Positions 1-8,327 of a stretch of 64,000 nt of DNA are shown here, piece after piece. Positions within the stretch are counted from its first letter, which is position 1. The number at the start of each line of letters is the position of its first letter. The stretch is taken from NCBI GenBank assembly GCA_965248255.1, contig CBDFIW010000003.1:1-64000 (forward strand). Direction: 5' to 3'. The DNA is from JAKZVK01 sp965248255. GTDB taxonomy: Bacteria > Acidobacteriota > Terriglobia > Bryobacterales > UBA6623. The notes below the pieces were generated by a model, which saw only the letters and a program-made list of their open reading frames with translations, searched no databases and was not told where the DNA came from. The translations under genes and the position numbers were made by a program.

Positions 1-482
1 GGAAACCGCACGGCGAACGAGTCGTAGAAGTAGCGCTTCTGCTTGGTCAGCAGATACAGCTTTTCGTGCGCCGATGTCGGCCGGTCCATCACGCCCTCGG
101 GCAGCGGGTTTTTCTTGGCCCAAACAATCTCCGAGCGCAGCCACCAACCGTCGGCTTGCAGCGCCAGCGCGACGCGGGCTGGCATCATCAGCAATTGCTT
201 CGCGGCAAGGCCCGTCGCCGGACGAACACCCGCGTAGGCATCACCGTAGTTGAGCCATAGGGTTCCGTCCGGGCGCAGCACGCGCCGCACCTCCCGGAAC
301 ACGCGCACCAACACGTCGAGATGCGCGTCGAAGGTCGCTTCCAGGCCGATCATCTTCTCTTCGCCGCCGTAAGCCCGCAGGCCCCAGTAGGGCGGCGAAG
401 TCACCACGCAATGCACCGACTCGTCCGGCAGTTGGGCCAGACGCTCGAACACGTCGCCGACCAGGATGCGAATGTCTTTCAT
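1..482 (-). CDS. DNA amino-methyltransferase (N4-cytosine or N6-adenine), C-terminus outside window
   Basis: Reading leftwards from the ATG at 482–480 the frame stays open for about 160 codons to the window edge. Residues 28–33 are TSPPYW, catalytic motif IV of SAM-dependent methyltransferases that modify the exocyclic amino group of cytosine or adenine in DNA. Motif IV lies near the N-terminus, which fits the beta-type motif order in which the SAM-binding motif comes later, here beyond the window. Residues after it (VLRPDGTLWLNYGD, then EIVWAKKNPLPE) also match the family. The ATG overlaps the stop of the preceding gene as ATGA, so translation is probably coupled. As the last visible gene of a phage-type replication operon it may protect element DNA from restriction or mark it; that role is inferred. 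SPPYW is commoner in N4-cytosine enzymes, but the target base cannot be decided here. Confidence 0.9.
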   Translation of the reverse strand, partial: MKDIRILVGDVFERLAQLPDESVHCVVTSPPYWGLRAYGGEEKMIGLEATFDAHLDVLVRVFREVRRVLRPDGTLWLNYGDAYAGVRPATGLAAKQLLMMPARVALALQADGWWLRSEIVWAKKNPLPEGVMDRPTSAHEKLYLLTKQKRYFYDSFAVRF

Positions 483-1057
483 GCCGCCTTGAGTTCCACC
501 AGCCATGGCTCCCGAGAGCCGCGCGGCGTCGCCAGTCCCTCCAGCGCGAACTGGCAGCCGTGTTCAATCGGGGCGATGCCCGACGGATCGCTGACGGGCC
601 ACACCACGGCGCAGCCCGCGAGCGGCTTCATCCAGACCCAGCTGCGGGGGAAATAGAGCTCGCCGCCCTCGTAATCGTGGTTCAGAAACAGCATCCAACG
701 CCGTGCCGCGGGTGACTTGATATCCGGCCGCAACCGCGGCGGACGGACGCCGCTGTCGCGCTTGACCAGACGTGTCTCCACGGCAACATCGTTGCCGGCG
801 AGGTCCCGCCGCACGCAGTCGATCAGATCGGCGATCAGCGTGTAGCTCGGCCGCCGGAGAACAACCGTCTCGATGTCACGCGGGCCGAGCTCGGGTTTTC
901 CGCAAAGGCCCGCGGCGATCTGTCCCAAGTTGATGAGTTGCAGGCACTCCTGTGGCTGCACAAACCCCTCGATGTAGCGGATGCGGTGTTTTTCCCGGGT
1001 GCGTGTCACCGACAACCACTGCGGCGGCAGTTTCTTCGCAAATTCGGCGTATTCCAT
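479..1057 (-). CDS. 2OG-Fe(II) oxygenase-like (prolyl-4-hydroxylase fold) protein lacking an evident HxD
   Basis: A 192-residue protein. Residues 121–150 (WMLFLN, then EGGELYFP, then MKPLAGCAVVWP) match the core strands of the prolyl-4-hydroxylase-type 2OG oxygenase fold, and His166 in EHGCQF fits the distal iron-binding histidine followed by GCxV/GCxF. The usual proximal HxD should lie just before the LN..EGGE strand; that stretch reads PPRLRPDIKSP and has no histidine. The protein may therefore be a degenerate, non-iron member or use another ligand. It sits one base after the primase stop (TGACATG) and overlaps the methyltransferase start. The context suggests action on nucleic acid or on a protein of the element, but substrate and activity are unknown. 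Fold assignment is moderately sure; catalytic competence is doubtful. Confidence 0.7.
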   Translation of the reverse strand: MEYAEFAKKLPPQWLSVTRTREKHRIRYIEGFVQPQECLQLINLGQIAAGLCGKPELGPRDIETVVLRRPSYTLIADLIDCVRRDLAGNDVAVETRLVKRDSGVRPPRLRPDIKSPAARRWMLFLNHDYEGGELYFPRSWVWMKPLAGCAVVWPVSDPSGIAPIEHGCQFALEGLATPRGSREPWLVELKAA

Positions 1058-1058
1058 G

Positions 1059-3551
1059 TCAGTCTTCCTCCGGCACGGCGCTGCCCAGATCGACCCCGTG
1101 CTGCTTGCACACCTCGATCGGGATGCGTACGGCGCGCAGCCGCATGCGGTGGAAGCGCAGCGGATACGTCGTCACCGAGGCCCCCTGGAGCTGCCCTAGC
1201 AGCCGCCGCAGGTCGACGTTTTCAAACGCCGTGCGTCGTAGTTCGTTGAGCAGTGAGGGGTGCGCGGTGGCGATCACCAAGGCGTCGTCGTCGTCGAGCC
1301 GCACGCCGTAGCTCGCCGGCAGCTTGACGTCATACTTCACCGGATCGCTCAGCAGGTCGAGAAGCGGCACCCGCTCCACACCCCGCGCCTGCACGCGCAG
1401 ATTGAGGATTTCCCGTAGCGCGTCGCCGGCGTCGTTGCGCGCCGTTCCGACATGAGCGTCGGAGAGTGGCGGCACTATTCCCCTCTCGCCCGTCCACCAA
1501 CGCCAACCGGCCGTGAGCGCGCCACCGATCAGGCTGCCGCGCGTTCCGTGGCCGATGCGCATCATCTCGCGCGAGACCGACACGGCCTCCTCGACGATCT
1601 CGTGCCCCTCATGAATCAGCGCCGTGCGGATGCGCTCGCTGGCGCCGTTCGCCAACGAGTCGTCGATGCCACGTTCGACCGCCGGCCAGTCCTCGACGCC
1701 CTCTTGCGAGAGATGGACCAGCTGGAAGCGGCTGGCGTCGGCCGCCCGCAGGTTCGCCAGCTTGGTCGAACTCATGCAGACCGAGAAGCGCGGGTTCAAG
1801 GTCTGCACAGCGTCGCCGTCGGCGCGGATCCTCTCTCCGTCCCCACCCGCGGCGATCCGTATCACGTCCATCAACCCCTCGATCCACCGCCGGTCGGGTT
1901 CGGCCTCGTCGAGAATCAGCGGCAGGGAATCCGAGCGCATGCGCCGCGCGATCGCCGCCGGGGTGGCGTCCGCCACGCGCACCACCATGGGACCCAGCAG
2001 ACGGGCCGCGACGCGCTTCAACAGCCAACTCTTGCCCGTCTCGGCCGCCGCCGCCATCCAGATATGAGGCCGCCACTCCAAGGCGCCGCCGACGACGCTG
2101 GACACCAGCCAGCCGAGAAAGCGCCTGCCGTCCAATGGCTGCCGCCAGCGGTAACGCTCGACGGCCTCGGCGACGCGCTTGCGCTCGGCGGGCTTGGCGC
2201 TTTGCTCGGCGACATTAATGCGCGCGCCGGTGACGCAGTGCCAGCCGCCCTCCAGGCTGTCGAGTTCCTGTTCTCTGCCGTCGACCAGCAGGCGGTCGCC
2301 CAGATTCCACACGTAGCGGCCCTTGTCGGTGCGGAAGTAGCCCCGCCCGACCACCCGCGAGAGGTCGATTTGGCCTTGACGATCCGCCGCGCGGATCAGC
2401 GCCGACCCCACCGAATGACAGACCGGCCGCGTCAGCGATGGCTCTCGTAGGGTTTCGAGCCACCAGTTGTAGGCGGCCAGTGAGATCAAGGTCGAGGATT
2501 GCGTGAGCGCCGGGCGCGAATAGAGCAGGATGCGGTGCGTGCGCAGCTTCACGGCCACGCTGTCGGCAGCATTGCCGAGGATGCGGAAATACTGGTTCTC
2601 AGCGACGATGGCCGGTGGTGGAGGCGGCGGTTCCTTCTTTTTCTTCGGCTGCTTCGGATCGGCCTGCTTTTCCCGTGCCTGCTCGGCCTCGGGCGATTTC
2701 CAGGGCGCGGCCAGGCGGCCGAGCCAGTTCTGGGCGGCTTGCCGGCCGCCGCCCTCGGCGATCTCGTCGGCGATGTCACGGTGATCCTCTCCCTCGGGCA
2801 GGGCGACCCTAATGTCCGAGCACCCCAGCGCGCCGAGGTGCTCGGCGAGGGCCAGCATGCACCCTCGGCCATCGCTGTCGGCGTCGGAGACCAGCAGCAC
2901 GCGGCGGCCGCCGAGCGGCGACCAATCGGTGCGTTTCCATGACTTCGCGCCTCCCGCCCAACTCGTCACGACCACCTTGGGGAAAGTCGCGGTCACAGCG
3001 TCGGCGCACTTTTCGCCCTCGACGACCATCACTTGCTTGTCACGGGGCGCTTGGGCCATCTCCCACAAGCGGTACAGCGGCCGTCCTTCGCTGAGCGCCA
3101 ACTGGACGTTCCAGCCGTCTTTGCCGTTGCGCTTTGCCGGTGTGTAGGGCAGGCACTTCGGACCCTTGGCGAAGCGGCAGATCGTGAAGGCGGGTGTCCC
3201 GTCAGCCAGCAGGTAGCGATGCCGCGCGACTGCGTCGTCGGGCAGGCGCGGGACCCAATGCGGCGGCTCTTTCTTGCGCGGTTTTGGCTGCGCCGGCTGA
3301 CGGCCGTTCTGCAACGCGCCCCTGACCGCCCGCAGTGCATTCTTCTGGCTCCAGCCGTGCTTTTTCTGCAAGTAGGTCACGGCGTCCCCTTCCGCGCCGC
3401 AGCCGTGGCAGCAGTAGACGTCCTTGTCGACGTTGACGCTCAACGACGGCGTCTTGTCGTCGTGAAAGGGGCATTTCGCCATGCGCTCCTGCCCCTTGCC
3501 GCGCAGCGTGACGCCGTCCTCGCGCAGTAGGTCAACTAGCTTTTGAGTCAT
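1059..3551 (-). CDS. Phage-type primase-helicase (CHC2 zinc finger, TOPRIM, P-loop ATPase)
   Basis: An 830-residue replication protein. The N-terminus carries a CHC2 zinc finger (C27, H30, C48, C51), which contacts template DNA in DnaG-type primases. A TOPRIM domain follows, with VVEGEKCADAV (catalytic Glu) and LLVSDADSDGRG (acidic DxD) around residues 165–230; it makes the RNA primer. A charged linker rich in Lys and Pro (about residues 290–315) separates a C-terminal ATPase with a Walker A-like AAAAETGKS and a Walker B-like LPLILDEAEPD, so the protein probably also unwinds DNA. The architecture is that of bifunctional phage and plasmid primase-helicases rather than chromosomal DnaG. The ATG lies inside the end of the helicase gene (20-base overlap), as expected of a translationally coupled operon. 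The C-terminal half is less conserved and its helicase class is uncertain. Confidence 0.88.
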   Translation of the reverse strand: MTQKLVDLLREDGVTLRGKGQERMAKCPFHDDKTPSLSVNVDKDVYCCHGCGAEGDAVTYLQKKHGWSQKNALRAVRGALQNGRQPAQPKPRKKEPPHWVPRLPDDAVARHRYLLADGTPAFTICRFAKGPKCLPYTPAKRNGKDGWNVQLALSEGRPLYRLWEMAQAPRDKQVMVVEGEKCADAVTATFPKVVVTSWAGGAKSWKRTDWSPLGGRRVLLVSDADSDGRGCMLALAEHLGALGCSDIRVALPEGEDHRDIADEIAEGGGRQAAQNWLGRLAAPWKSPEAEQAREKQADPKQPKKKKEPPPPPPAIVAENQYFRILGNAADSVAVKLRTHRILLYSRPALTQSSTLISLAAYNWWLETLREPSLTRPVCHSVGSALIRAADRQGQIDLSRVVGRGYFRTDKGRYVWNLGDRLLVDGREQELDSLEGGWHCVTGARINVAEQSAKPAERKRVAEAVERYRWRQPLDGRRFLGWLVSSVVGGALEWRPHIWMAAAAETGKSWLLKRVAARLLGPMVVRVADATPAAIARRMRSDSLPLILDEAEPDRRWIEGLMDVIRIAAGGDGERIRADGDAVQTLNPRFSVCMSSTKLANLRAADASRFQLVHLSQEGVEDWPAVERGIDDSLANGASERIRTALIHEGHEIVEEAVSVSREMMRIGHGTRGSLIGGALTAGWRWWTGERGIVPPLSDAHVGTARNDAGDALREILNLRVQARGVERVPLLDLLSDPVKYDVKLPASYGVRLDDDDALVIATAHPSLLNELRRTAFENVDLRRLLGQLQGASVTTYPLRFHRMRLRAVRIPIEVCKQHGVDLGSAVPEED

Positions 3552-4947
3552 TCTCGATCGGCACCTTCAGCACGGCCGCGAGAGTTCGCGCCCAGCCCGG
3601 CTTGAAGCCGAAGTCCTCGCCGATTCTGACCAGCCCCCGGTATCCCTCCCGTCTGCGCATGACAGCGGCGATGCGCGTTTTCATTGCACGCCGGGAAATC
3701 TTTGGACGGCGCTCGGACGGCGCGGCATCGCTCAGTTCGGTCTCAACCTCGACCGGGGCGGGCAAGGCATGTTCGGCGCCGCAGGAGGGGCAGGCCGACA
3801 GGCGTGAGGGGTAGACCTCGGCGCACTCCGAGCAGCAGCGCTGACGCTGGGCGGCCGGGCGCTTGTCGACGGTCGTGCCCTGTCTGGTTCCGTCGAGATC
3901 CCAGTGCCGGTTTTCCTCCGGCAGGCCGAGGTCCCAGGAGTTGCCGGCTAAGTCGAGCAACAGGGCGGTTTTTCCTTTTCCGGGCCGCATCGCGCGGCCC
4001 GCCTGCTGCAAGTACATCGTGACGCTCTTGGTCGGGCGGGCCGCCATGATCACTTCGCATTCGGGCACGTCGGTGCCCTCGGAGATCAGATCCACGTTCG
4101 AGACGACCTGGATCAAGCCCTCGCCGAACTCCTTGAGCACCAGGTCGCGGCGCCGCACGTCCGTCTCGGCGTCGATGTGCTCGGCCCGGAAGCCCTCTTT
4201 CTTCAAGCTCTCGACCACCGCCTTGCTGTGGCGCCGGTTCACGGCGAAGAAGATGGCCCGCTTGCCGGCCCCATAGCGGCGGTAAGCCGCTGCTCCGGCC
4301 GCGATCACCTGATCGGTCAACCGCTCGTCGAGGTCCTTCTTGTTCCAATCGCCCGCTATCGTGCGGACACCGGCGGTCGACAGACCCTGTACGGGACGCA
4401 GGACCCGCATCGGAGCTAGATGGCCCCGCTCGACCAGCTCAACGATCGATGGACCCTGTACCAGAGCGTCGAAGTGATCGCCCAACGGTTTTCCGTCGAG
4501 CCGTCCCGGCGTCGCCGTCAGGCCGAGCACCCTGGTCGAGGGGAAGCGGTTCAGCACGTTCTCCCAGGTTTTCGCCTTCACGTGGTGCGCCTCGTCGACG
4601 ATCACGAGGTTGGGTTTCAGCCAGTGGGTCTCGCGGCGGTTGATGGACTGCACCGAGGCGATCTGGAAACGCGCCCAGCGTGTCTCGGCGTGGCCGGCGG
4701 CGATGATGCCGTATTGGTCGCCCAGCCCCGCTTGGGTGAGCGTCTTGGCGAACTGGCGCACCAGCTCGCGGCGATGGACCAGCACCAACGCCTGCTTGCC
4801 GTTCTCGGCCAGCCTGGAGGCGATATAGCCGGCCACGATCGTCTTGCCCGCCCCGGTAGGCAGCTGGTAGACGACGGCACGGACGCGCCGCAGCTCTTGC
4901 CGCAGTCGGGAGACGTCCTCCAGCTGATAGTCATGCGGGGTGAGCAT
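3532..4947 (-). CDS. DEAD/DEAH-box SF2 helicase with C-terminal zinc ribbon
   Basis: A 471-residue superfamily 2 ATPase. Motif I is TGAGKT (31–36), motif II is DEAH (118–121), motif III reads LTATPGR, and motif VI is QQAGRAMRPG. It resembles the UvsW/RadD/Ssl2-like helicases common in phage replication modules, which remodel branched DNA such as D-loops and replication forks. A CxxC…CxxC zinc ribbon (CCSEC…CPSCG, about residues 360–385) follows the helicase core. The start is an ATG with an upstream GGGAGGAT Shine-Dalgarno sequence inside the end of the ATPase gene (17-base overlap). Together with the nuclease, annealing protein and primase it makes a recombination-dependent replication set. 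The helicase call is firm; the exact substrate is inferred. Confidence 0.92.
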   Translation of the reverse strand: MLTPHDYQLEDVSRLRQELRRVRAVVYQLPTGAGKTIVAGYIASRLAENGKQALVLVHRRELVRQFAKTLTQAGLGDQYGIIAAGHAETRWARFQIASVQSINRRETHWLKPNLVIVDEAHHVKAKTWENVLNRFPSTRVLGLTATPGRLDGKPLGDHFDALVQGPSIVELVERGHLAPMRVLRPVQGLSTAGVRTIAGDWNKKDLDERLTDQVIAAGAAAYRRYGAGKRAIFFAVNRRHSKAVVESLKKEGFRAEHIDAETDVRRRDLVLKEFGEGLIQVVSNVDLISEGTDVPECEVIMAARPTKSVTMYLQQAGRAMRPGKGKTALLLDLAGNSWDLGLPEENRHWDLDGTRQGTTVDKRPAAQRQRCCSECAEVYPSRLSACPSCGAEHALPAPVEVETELSDAAPSERRPKISRRAMKTRIAAVMRRREGYRGLVRIGEDFGFKPGWARTLAAVLKVPIENDSKAS

Positions 4948-6700
4948 CGGGGATCCTCCCTTCCTCTACCGTGACCGTGGCCCAACGCTGGGGAAACAGT
5001 TCGCGCCCTCCGGTGGCGCAAACGATCACCGACAAGCCGCTCTCGGCGGCAAGGGCGTCGCACAACACGACCAGCTGCGTCAGCCCATCGGCGTCGAGCA
5101 CATCCGCTCCGTCCAGAACGGCGTAGTTATTGCCCAGCGCCAGCGCGACCCCGGCCTGAAGCGCTGTCTGCGCCCGCCACTGCTCCGAAGTCGAGCACAG
5201 CGCCACGGGCCGCTCCCCGGCACTGACGGCGTAGGATTGGTCGAGCTTGACCAGCGGCCAGTTAGTTAACTCATGCACCCGCCGAAGGCCCCTCGCCAAC
5301 CGCCCCAAGCCCTCCTTCATGGCGCGGCCGCGGATGCCGCGTGGCCCAAGCAAGTCCGCGATCAGCGAGTAGGAGGCGGCCGAGCGGTGGGCTTCGGTGG
5401 CTTCGGCGCGCTTTTGGATCAGATTCAGCGCCTCACGCCGCGACTCGACCTCTTGTTCGGCCAGCGCGATCCGCTCCTCGGACTCGTCCGCCTTGACCGG
5501 GCTGTCCGCGCCACCGGCTTGCGCTTCCGCCGCCCGTAGATCCGCGGCAACATCGGCCCTGGCTTCCTCGGCCCGCTCGCGCTGCTTGAGAATCGGCAGG
5601 CCCTTCTGCTTCGCCGCGGTCAGCTTCTGGCGTAGAAAGTCGAGTCTTTCGCTGAGTTCCTCTCCGCGCTTCTCCCACTCCCCGATACGCTGCTGGAGGG
5701 CCGCGTCGTCCTCCGCCGCGTAGAGCGCGTGATCCCGCACCACGATCTTTCCGCCGCACAAAGGACAGGGCCTGCCGTCGCTCGGCTGGGGCTTCGAGCG
5801 CTGGTGCTCTTTGTATTTGTCCTTCGCTTCGATACCGTCCGTTCGAATCCCGGCGATCTCTTCCTCGACCGCATCCGCCGCTTTTCTGACCTCGTCGAGC
5901 CGCCGGGCCGCATCGTCCCTTCTTTCGCGCAGCCCGGGCAGCCGCGCGGCGGCGTTTTGCGCCTGTTGCGCTTCCGCTGCCGAGACCGCTCCCGAGACAT
6001 GAAGCGCCTGCAGAACGTCCCGCGCGTCACCGAGCGCGGCTTCGGCCTCGAGCGGCGTTACGCCGTCGTAGTCCGACCTCCAGCCGGCAGGCGTCCAGTT
6101 GGGGGCCTTCGCCGTGCCGTATGGTTCGCCCGTGATCGAGGACCAGTCGCGCTTGCTTTCCTTCGCCTTGGCCCGGTAAACTCCCTCGACCGACTCCCAC
6201 CCCTGCTCCCGCAGGACCTCGATGACATCCGCCACCATGCGCTCGCCGGCGAGAGCGGAGCGCAGTTCCTTCTTCAGCTCGTCCTCGATGTGCTCGGGCA
6301 GCGGCAGGAAAGCCGACTCCCAGATCTCCCCGCGGGCGCGGGCAGTGGCGCGGGAGATGAAATCCGTTAGTCCGACAGCTGCACGGTGCAGCGGCGGGGG
6401 AGCCTCGGCGAACACCCTCATAGCCTTTTCCGCCAACACCCAACGGAGGTACTCCGCTCCGCCTGGACCCGACAGCAGGACCTCACCGTAGTCGGTCCCC
6501 TCGCGGAGGTAGGGTTTCGCGGTCGGCGCCAGCCCTAGAGGATTAGCCTCGCGCGACAGCACCGAGCCGATCGCCGTGGCGAGCGACGTCTTGCCCGCGG
6601 CGTTCGGGCCGGCGATGCCCAGCGGCGCGGCTTTCGGCAGGGGGATCGCCGCCTGCTCGATGCCCAGCACGTTGCTGACGGTGACGACAAGCTCCGCCAT
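4931..6700 (-). CDS. SMC/Rad50/RecF-like AAA ATPase with zinc-hook motif
   Basis: About 589 residues. The N-terminus has a Walker A GPNAAGKTS (about residues 32–40) of the ABC-ATPase type found in RecF, RecN and Rad50. Long Arg/Glu/Ala-rich stretches before and after residues 313–316 should form antiparallel coiled coils, and the apex CPLC is a Rad50-type zinc-hook motif. Near the C-terminus VLDGADVLD resembles a Walker B/D-loop, with the expected catalytic Glu not obvious. Such proteins tether or process DNA ends, usually with a partner nuclease, and the PD-(D/E)XK nuclease two genes upstream is a natural candidate. The start is taken as the ATG at 6700–6698; a GTG one codon earlier overlaps the recT-like stop (TAGTG). 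Function within the element is inferred. Confidence 0.85.
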   Translation of the reverse strand: MAELVVTVSNVLGIEQAAIPLPKAAPLGIAGPNAAGKTSLATAIGSVLSREANPLGLAPTAKPYLREGTDYGEVLLSGPGGAEYLRWVLAEKAMRVFAEAPPPLHRAAVGLTDFISRATARARGEIWESAFLPLPEHIEDELKKELRSALAGERMVADVIEVLREQGWESVEGVYRAKAKESKRDWSSITGEPYGTAKAPNWTPAGWRSDYDGVTPLEAEAALGDARDVLQALHVSGAVSAAEAQQAQNAAARLPGLRERRDDAARRLDEVRKAADAVEEEIAGIRTDGIEAKDKYKEHQRSKPQPSDGRPCPLCGGKIVVRDHALYAAEDDAALQQRIGEWEKRGEELSERLDFLRQKLTAAKQKGLPILKQRERAEEARADVAADLRAAEAQAGGADSPVKADESEERIALAEQEVESRREALNLIQKRAEATEAHRSAASYSLIADLLGPRGIRGRAMKEGLGRLARGLRRVHELTNWPLVKLDQSYAVSAGERPVALCSTSEQWRAQTALQAGVALALGNNYAVLDGADVLDADGLTQLVVLCDALAAESGLSVIVCATGGRELFPQRWATVTVEEGRIPDAHPA

Positions 6701-6702
6701 CA

Positions 6703-7323
6703 CTAGAACTCGTCGCCTCCCCAGCGATCCGTGTCGTTGGGTTCGTTATCTTGTTCTTGCGGCGCAGGTCCTTCGATCTGTTCCGGCTCGGGCTTGCCGT
6801 TTTGTTCCTGCCTGGCCTGCCAATCGCCGCCGCCTTGCGATTCCATCTCCACCGCGGACGTGTCCGCTTCCTCTGATGCCGGCCAGAAGTCATCCATCGC
6901 TGTGCGGGCTAGACCACGGATCGGCAAGCGCTTCAGCAGCGTCCGCAGCGCCGTTTTTTCGGCCATCTGCGCGTAGTCCGTTACCCAGGGGCCGTCGTTG
7001 CGCGCCGGAGAACGCTTCCTGCGAGCATCGATCTCATCGCGGGAGAGGACCGTGAATTCCGGCTCTGGATTGCCCGGTATGTGGGCCACGGCGTAGGCCG
7101 CGATGATCTCTTTGTCATCGCGCCCGCCATCCAGCTTCGTGACGTGGCGTAAGACCGGGTGTAGCCCGTCCTCATACTCGAACTCATCGGCAACGTAGAC
7201 GCAGCGCGCCCGCAGCACAATCCCCTTGATGGACTCACGGCACTTGTCGAGCATGCCGCCGATCATGATGTCGAGACGCGCCCTCCGCTTCCCGCCGCTT
7301 TTGGGTTTGACGGGAACGATCAC
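6703..7323 (-). CDS. RecT-family single-strand annealing protein, short at the N-terminus
   Basis: A 206-residue protein whose middle matches RecT: LRARCVYVADEFEYEDGL, then EIIAAYAVAHI, then VLSRDEIDARRKRS and GPWVTDYAQMAEKTALR, the last being the family's GPW…D…EM..KT block. RecT coats single strands and anneals them, working with a 5'-3' exonuclease. Typical members have roughly 80–100 more residues in front (the segment with LGLEPG…PY), which are missing here; the protein starts at a GTG that overlaps the nuclease stop as GTGA, so no hidden upstream frame is available. The C-terminal 60 residues are acidic and Gln-rich, as in single-strand-binding tails. Either this is a naturally short variant or the fusion point of a deletion. 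Family assignment is good; activity is uncertain. Confidence 0.85.
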   Translation of the reverse strand: MIVPVKPKSGGKRRARLDIMIGGMLDKCRESIKGIVLRARCVYVADEFEYEDGLHPVLRHVTKLDGGRDDKEIIAAYAVAHIPGNPEPEFTVLSRDEIDARRKRSPARNDGPWVTDYAQMAEKTALRTLLKRLPIRGLARTAMDDFWPASEEADTSAVEMESQGGGDWQARQEQNGKPEPEQIEGPAPQEQDNEPNDTDRWGGDEF

Positions 7324-7973
7324 GGCGGAGTGGCCGTCGGGGGCAGCGGCTCGCTGCCGCCGTCGAAGAGTTCAACGACGCGCCGCACCACCGCCATCGC
7401 GTCCGCCCTGGCCGGGCCGGAGGGACGGAATTCGATGTGCGCCGCCTCGGGCCTGCCGACGCGCGGGCGCGGGCAGGCGATCAGGCCGACCGAGGCAGGC
7501 CCTTCGCCCTCGGCCTCGAGCGCCGCGGCATAGGCTCCCAGTTGCAGCCAGGAGTGGTAGGCGGCATGGCCGGTCTTGACATCGAGCACGGCCTTGCCGA
7601 GCCCGGTATCGACCACGAAGTCGCACGTTCCCGTGATCACTGCGCCCTCGATCAGCGCGCGGACCGGCATCTCGCGTGCCAGCACCTTCCAGCCGACTGG
7701 ATCGACCGTGGCCTCGATCGCTTTGACGACCATGTTGATCTGTGCCTTCGCGTGCCTTGCGGTCGGCGTGCGGTCATCGAAGAGTGCCGGCTCCGGCATG
7801 GCGGGAAGCTCTTCCCCCGCCAGCCTGGCGTGTACCGCCGAGCCGATCCAGGACGCAATATGCTCCCCGGCGAAGGGCTTGGCTTCGGGGTGCAGGCAGT
7901 CCCACATCGCCCGCCGCTCGCAGCTCCGCCAAGCAGCCAGACGCGAAGGATGAATCTCAACGCACCCGTACAC
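7320..7973 (-). CDS. PD-(D/E)XK exonuclease (RecB/Cas4-like, RecT partner)
   Basis: A 217-residue nuclease that opens the operon. The active site reads GTCDFVVD…AVLDVKTGH followed by YHSWLQLGAYA, the PD-(D/E)XK core (D, then DxK) and the QxxxY motif of RecB/Cas4/lambda-exonuclease relatives. Being next to recT, it most likely resects double-strand ends to give the single strands RecT anneals. The start is a GTG at 7973 preceded by AGAGAGGGG at a good distance; an in-frame TAG lies just upstream of it, so this is the first possible start. An upstream pair of direct repeats at 8024–8045 could control the whole operon. The family is clear; the RecE-like role is inferred from context. Confidence 0.88.
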   Translation of the reverse strand: MYGCVEIHPSRLAAWRSCERRAMWDCLHPEAKPFAGEHIASWIGSAVHARLAGEELPAMPEPALFDDRTPTARHAKAQINMVVKAIEATVDPVGWKVLAREMPVRALIEGAVITGTCDFVVDTGLGKAVLDVKTGHAAYHSWLQLGAYAAALEAEGEGPASVGLIACPRPRVGRPEAAHIEFRPSGPARADAMAVVRRVVELFDGGSEPLPPTATPP

Positions 7974-8023
7974 GCCGGCCCCTCTCTAAAAAAACTGGGA
8001 ATGGAAACGGGGCGCGGACAGAA

Positions 8024-8045
8024 TTGTCCAAATGTTTGTCCAAAT
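8024..8045. promoter_or_regulatory. Two direct repeats upstream of the phage-type operon, possible operator
   Basis: The ten bases TTGTCCAAAT occur at 8024–8033 and again at 8036–8045, a 12-base period of about one helical turn. They lie 51–72 bases upstream of the GTG of the first operon gene, in a locally AT-rich stretch (7985–8180) that fits a promoter region. Tandem sites one turn apart are typical of repressor or activator binding. No regulator gene is visible nearby, so the binding protein is unknown. Confidence 0.4.
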
Positions 8046-8186
8046 ACTGAGTGTTGGTGGGTATGGATAGGATTACTTGAACACTGTATTCAAACCAGTT
8101 AGCATCTATTGACCCCCTGTTTGTTCTTAGTTCATGCGATCGGTTGTTATCACCAGGTATTCGGTAGCGGTACAATCTCCCTGTCG

Positions 8187-8321
8187 ATGATCGGCCAAAC
8201 CATCTCCCACTACCACATCACTGAGAAGCTCGGTGAAGGTGGGATGGGCGTGGTCTACAAGGCTGAGGACATCAAGCTCAAATGCGGGCGAGCGAGGACG
8301 CGAAGCTCGTGGACTACCTAG
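8187..8321 (+). pseudogene. Serine/threonine protein kinase, N-terminal fragment
   Basis: From ATG 8187 the frame encodes the start of a bacterial Hanks-type kinase: MIGQTISHYHITEKLGEGGM continues with GVVYKAEDIKLK, containing the glycine-rich ATP loop GEGGMG and the VAIK-region lead-in. The wording is typical of acidobacterial kinases. After about 32 residues similarity stops and the frame ends at 8321, where an adenosine deaminase fragment begins. More than 90% of the kinase is missing, so this is a remnant created by a deletion or rearrangement. Confidence 0.75.
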
Positions 8322-8327
8322 CTAGCA

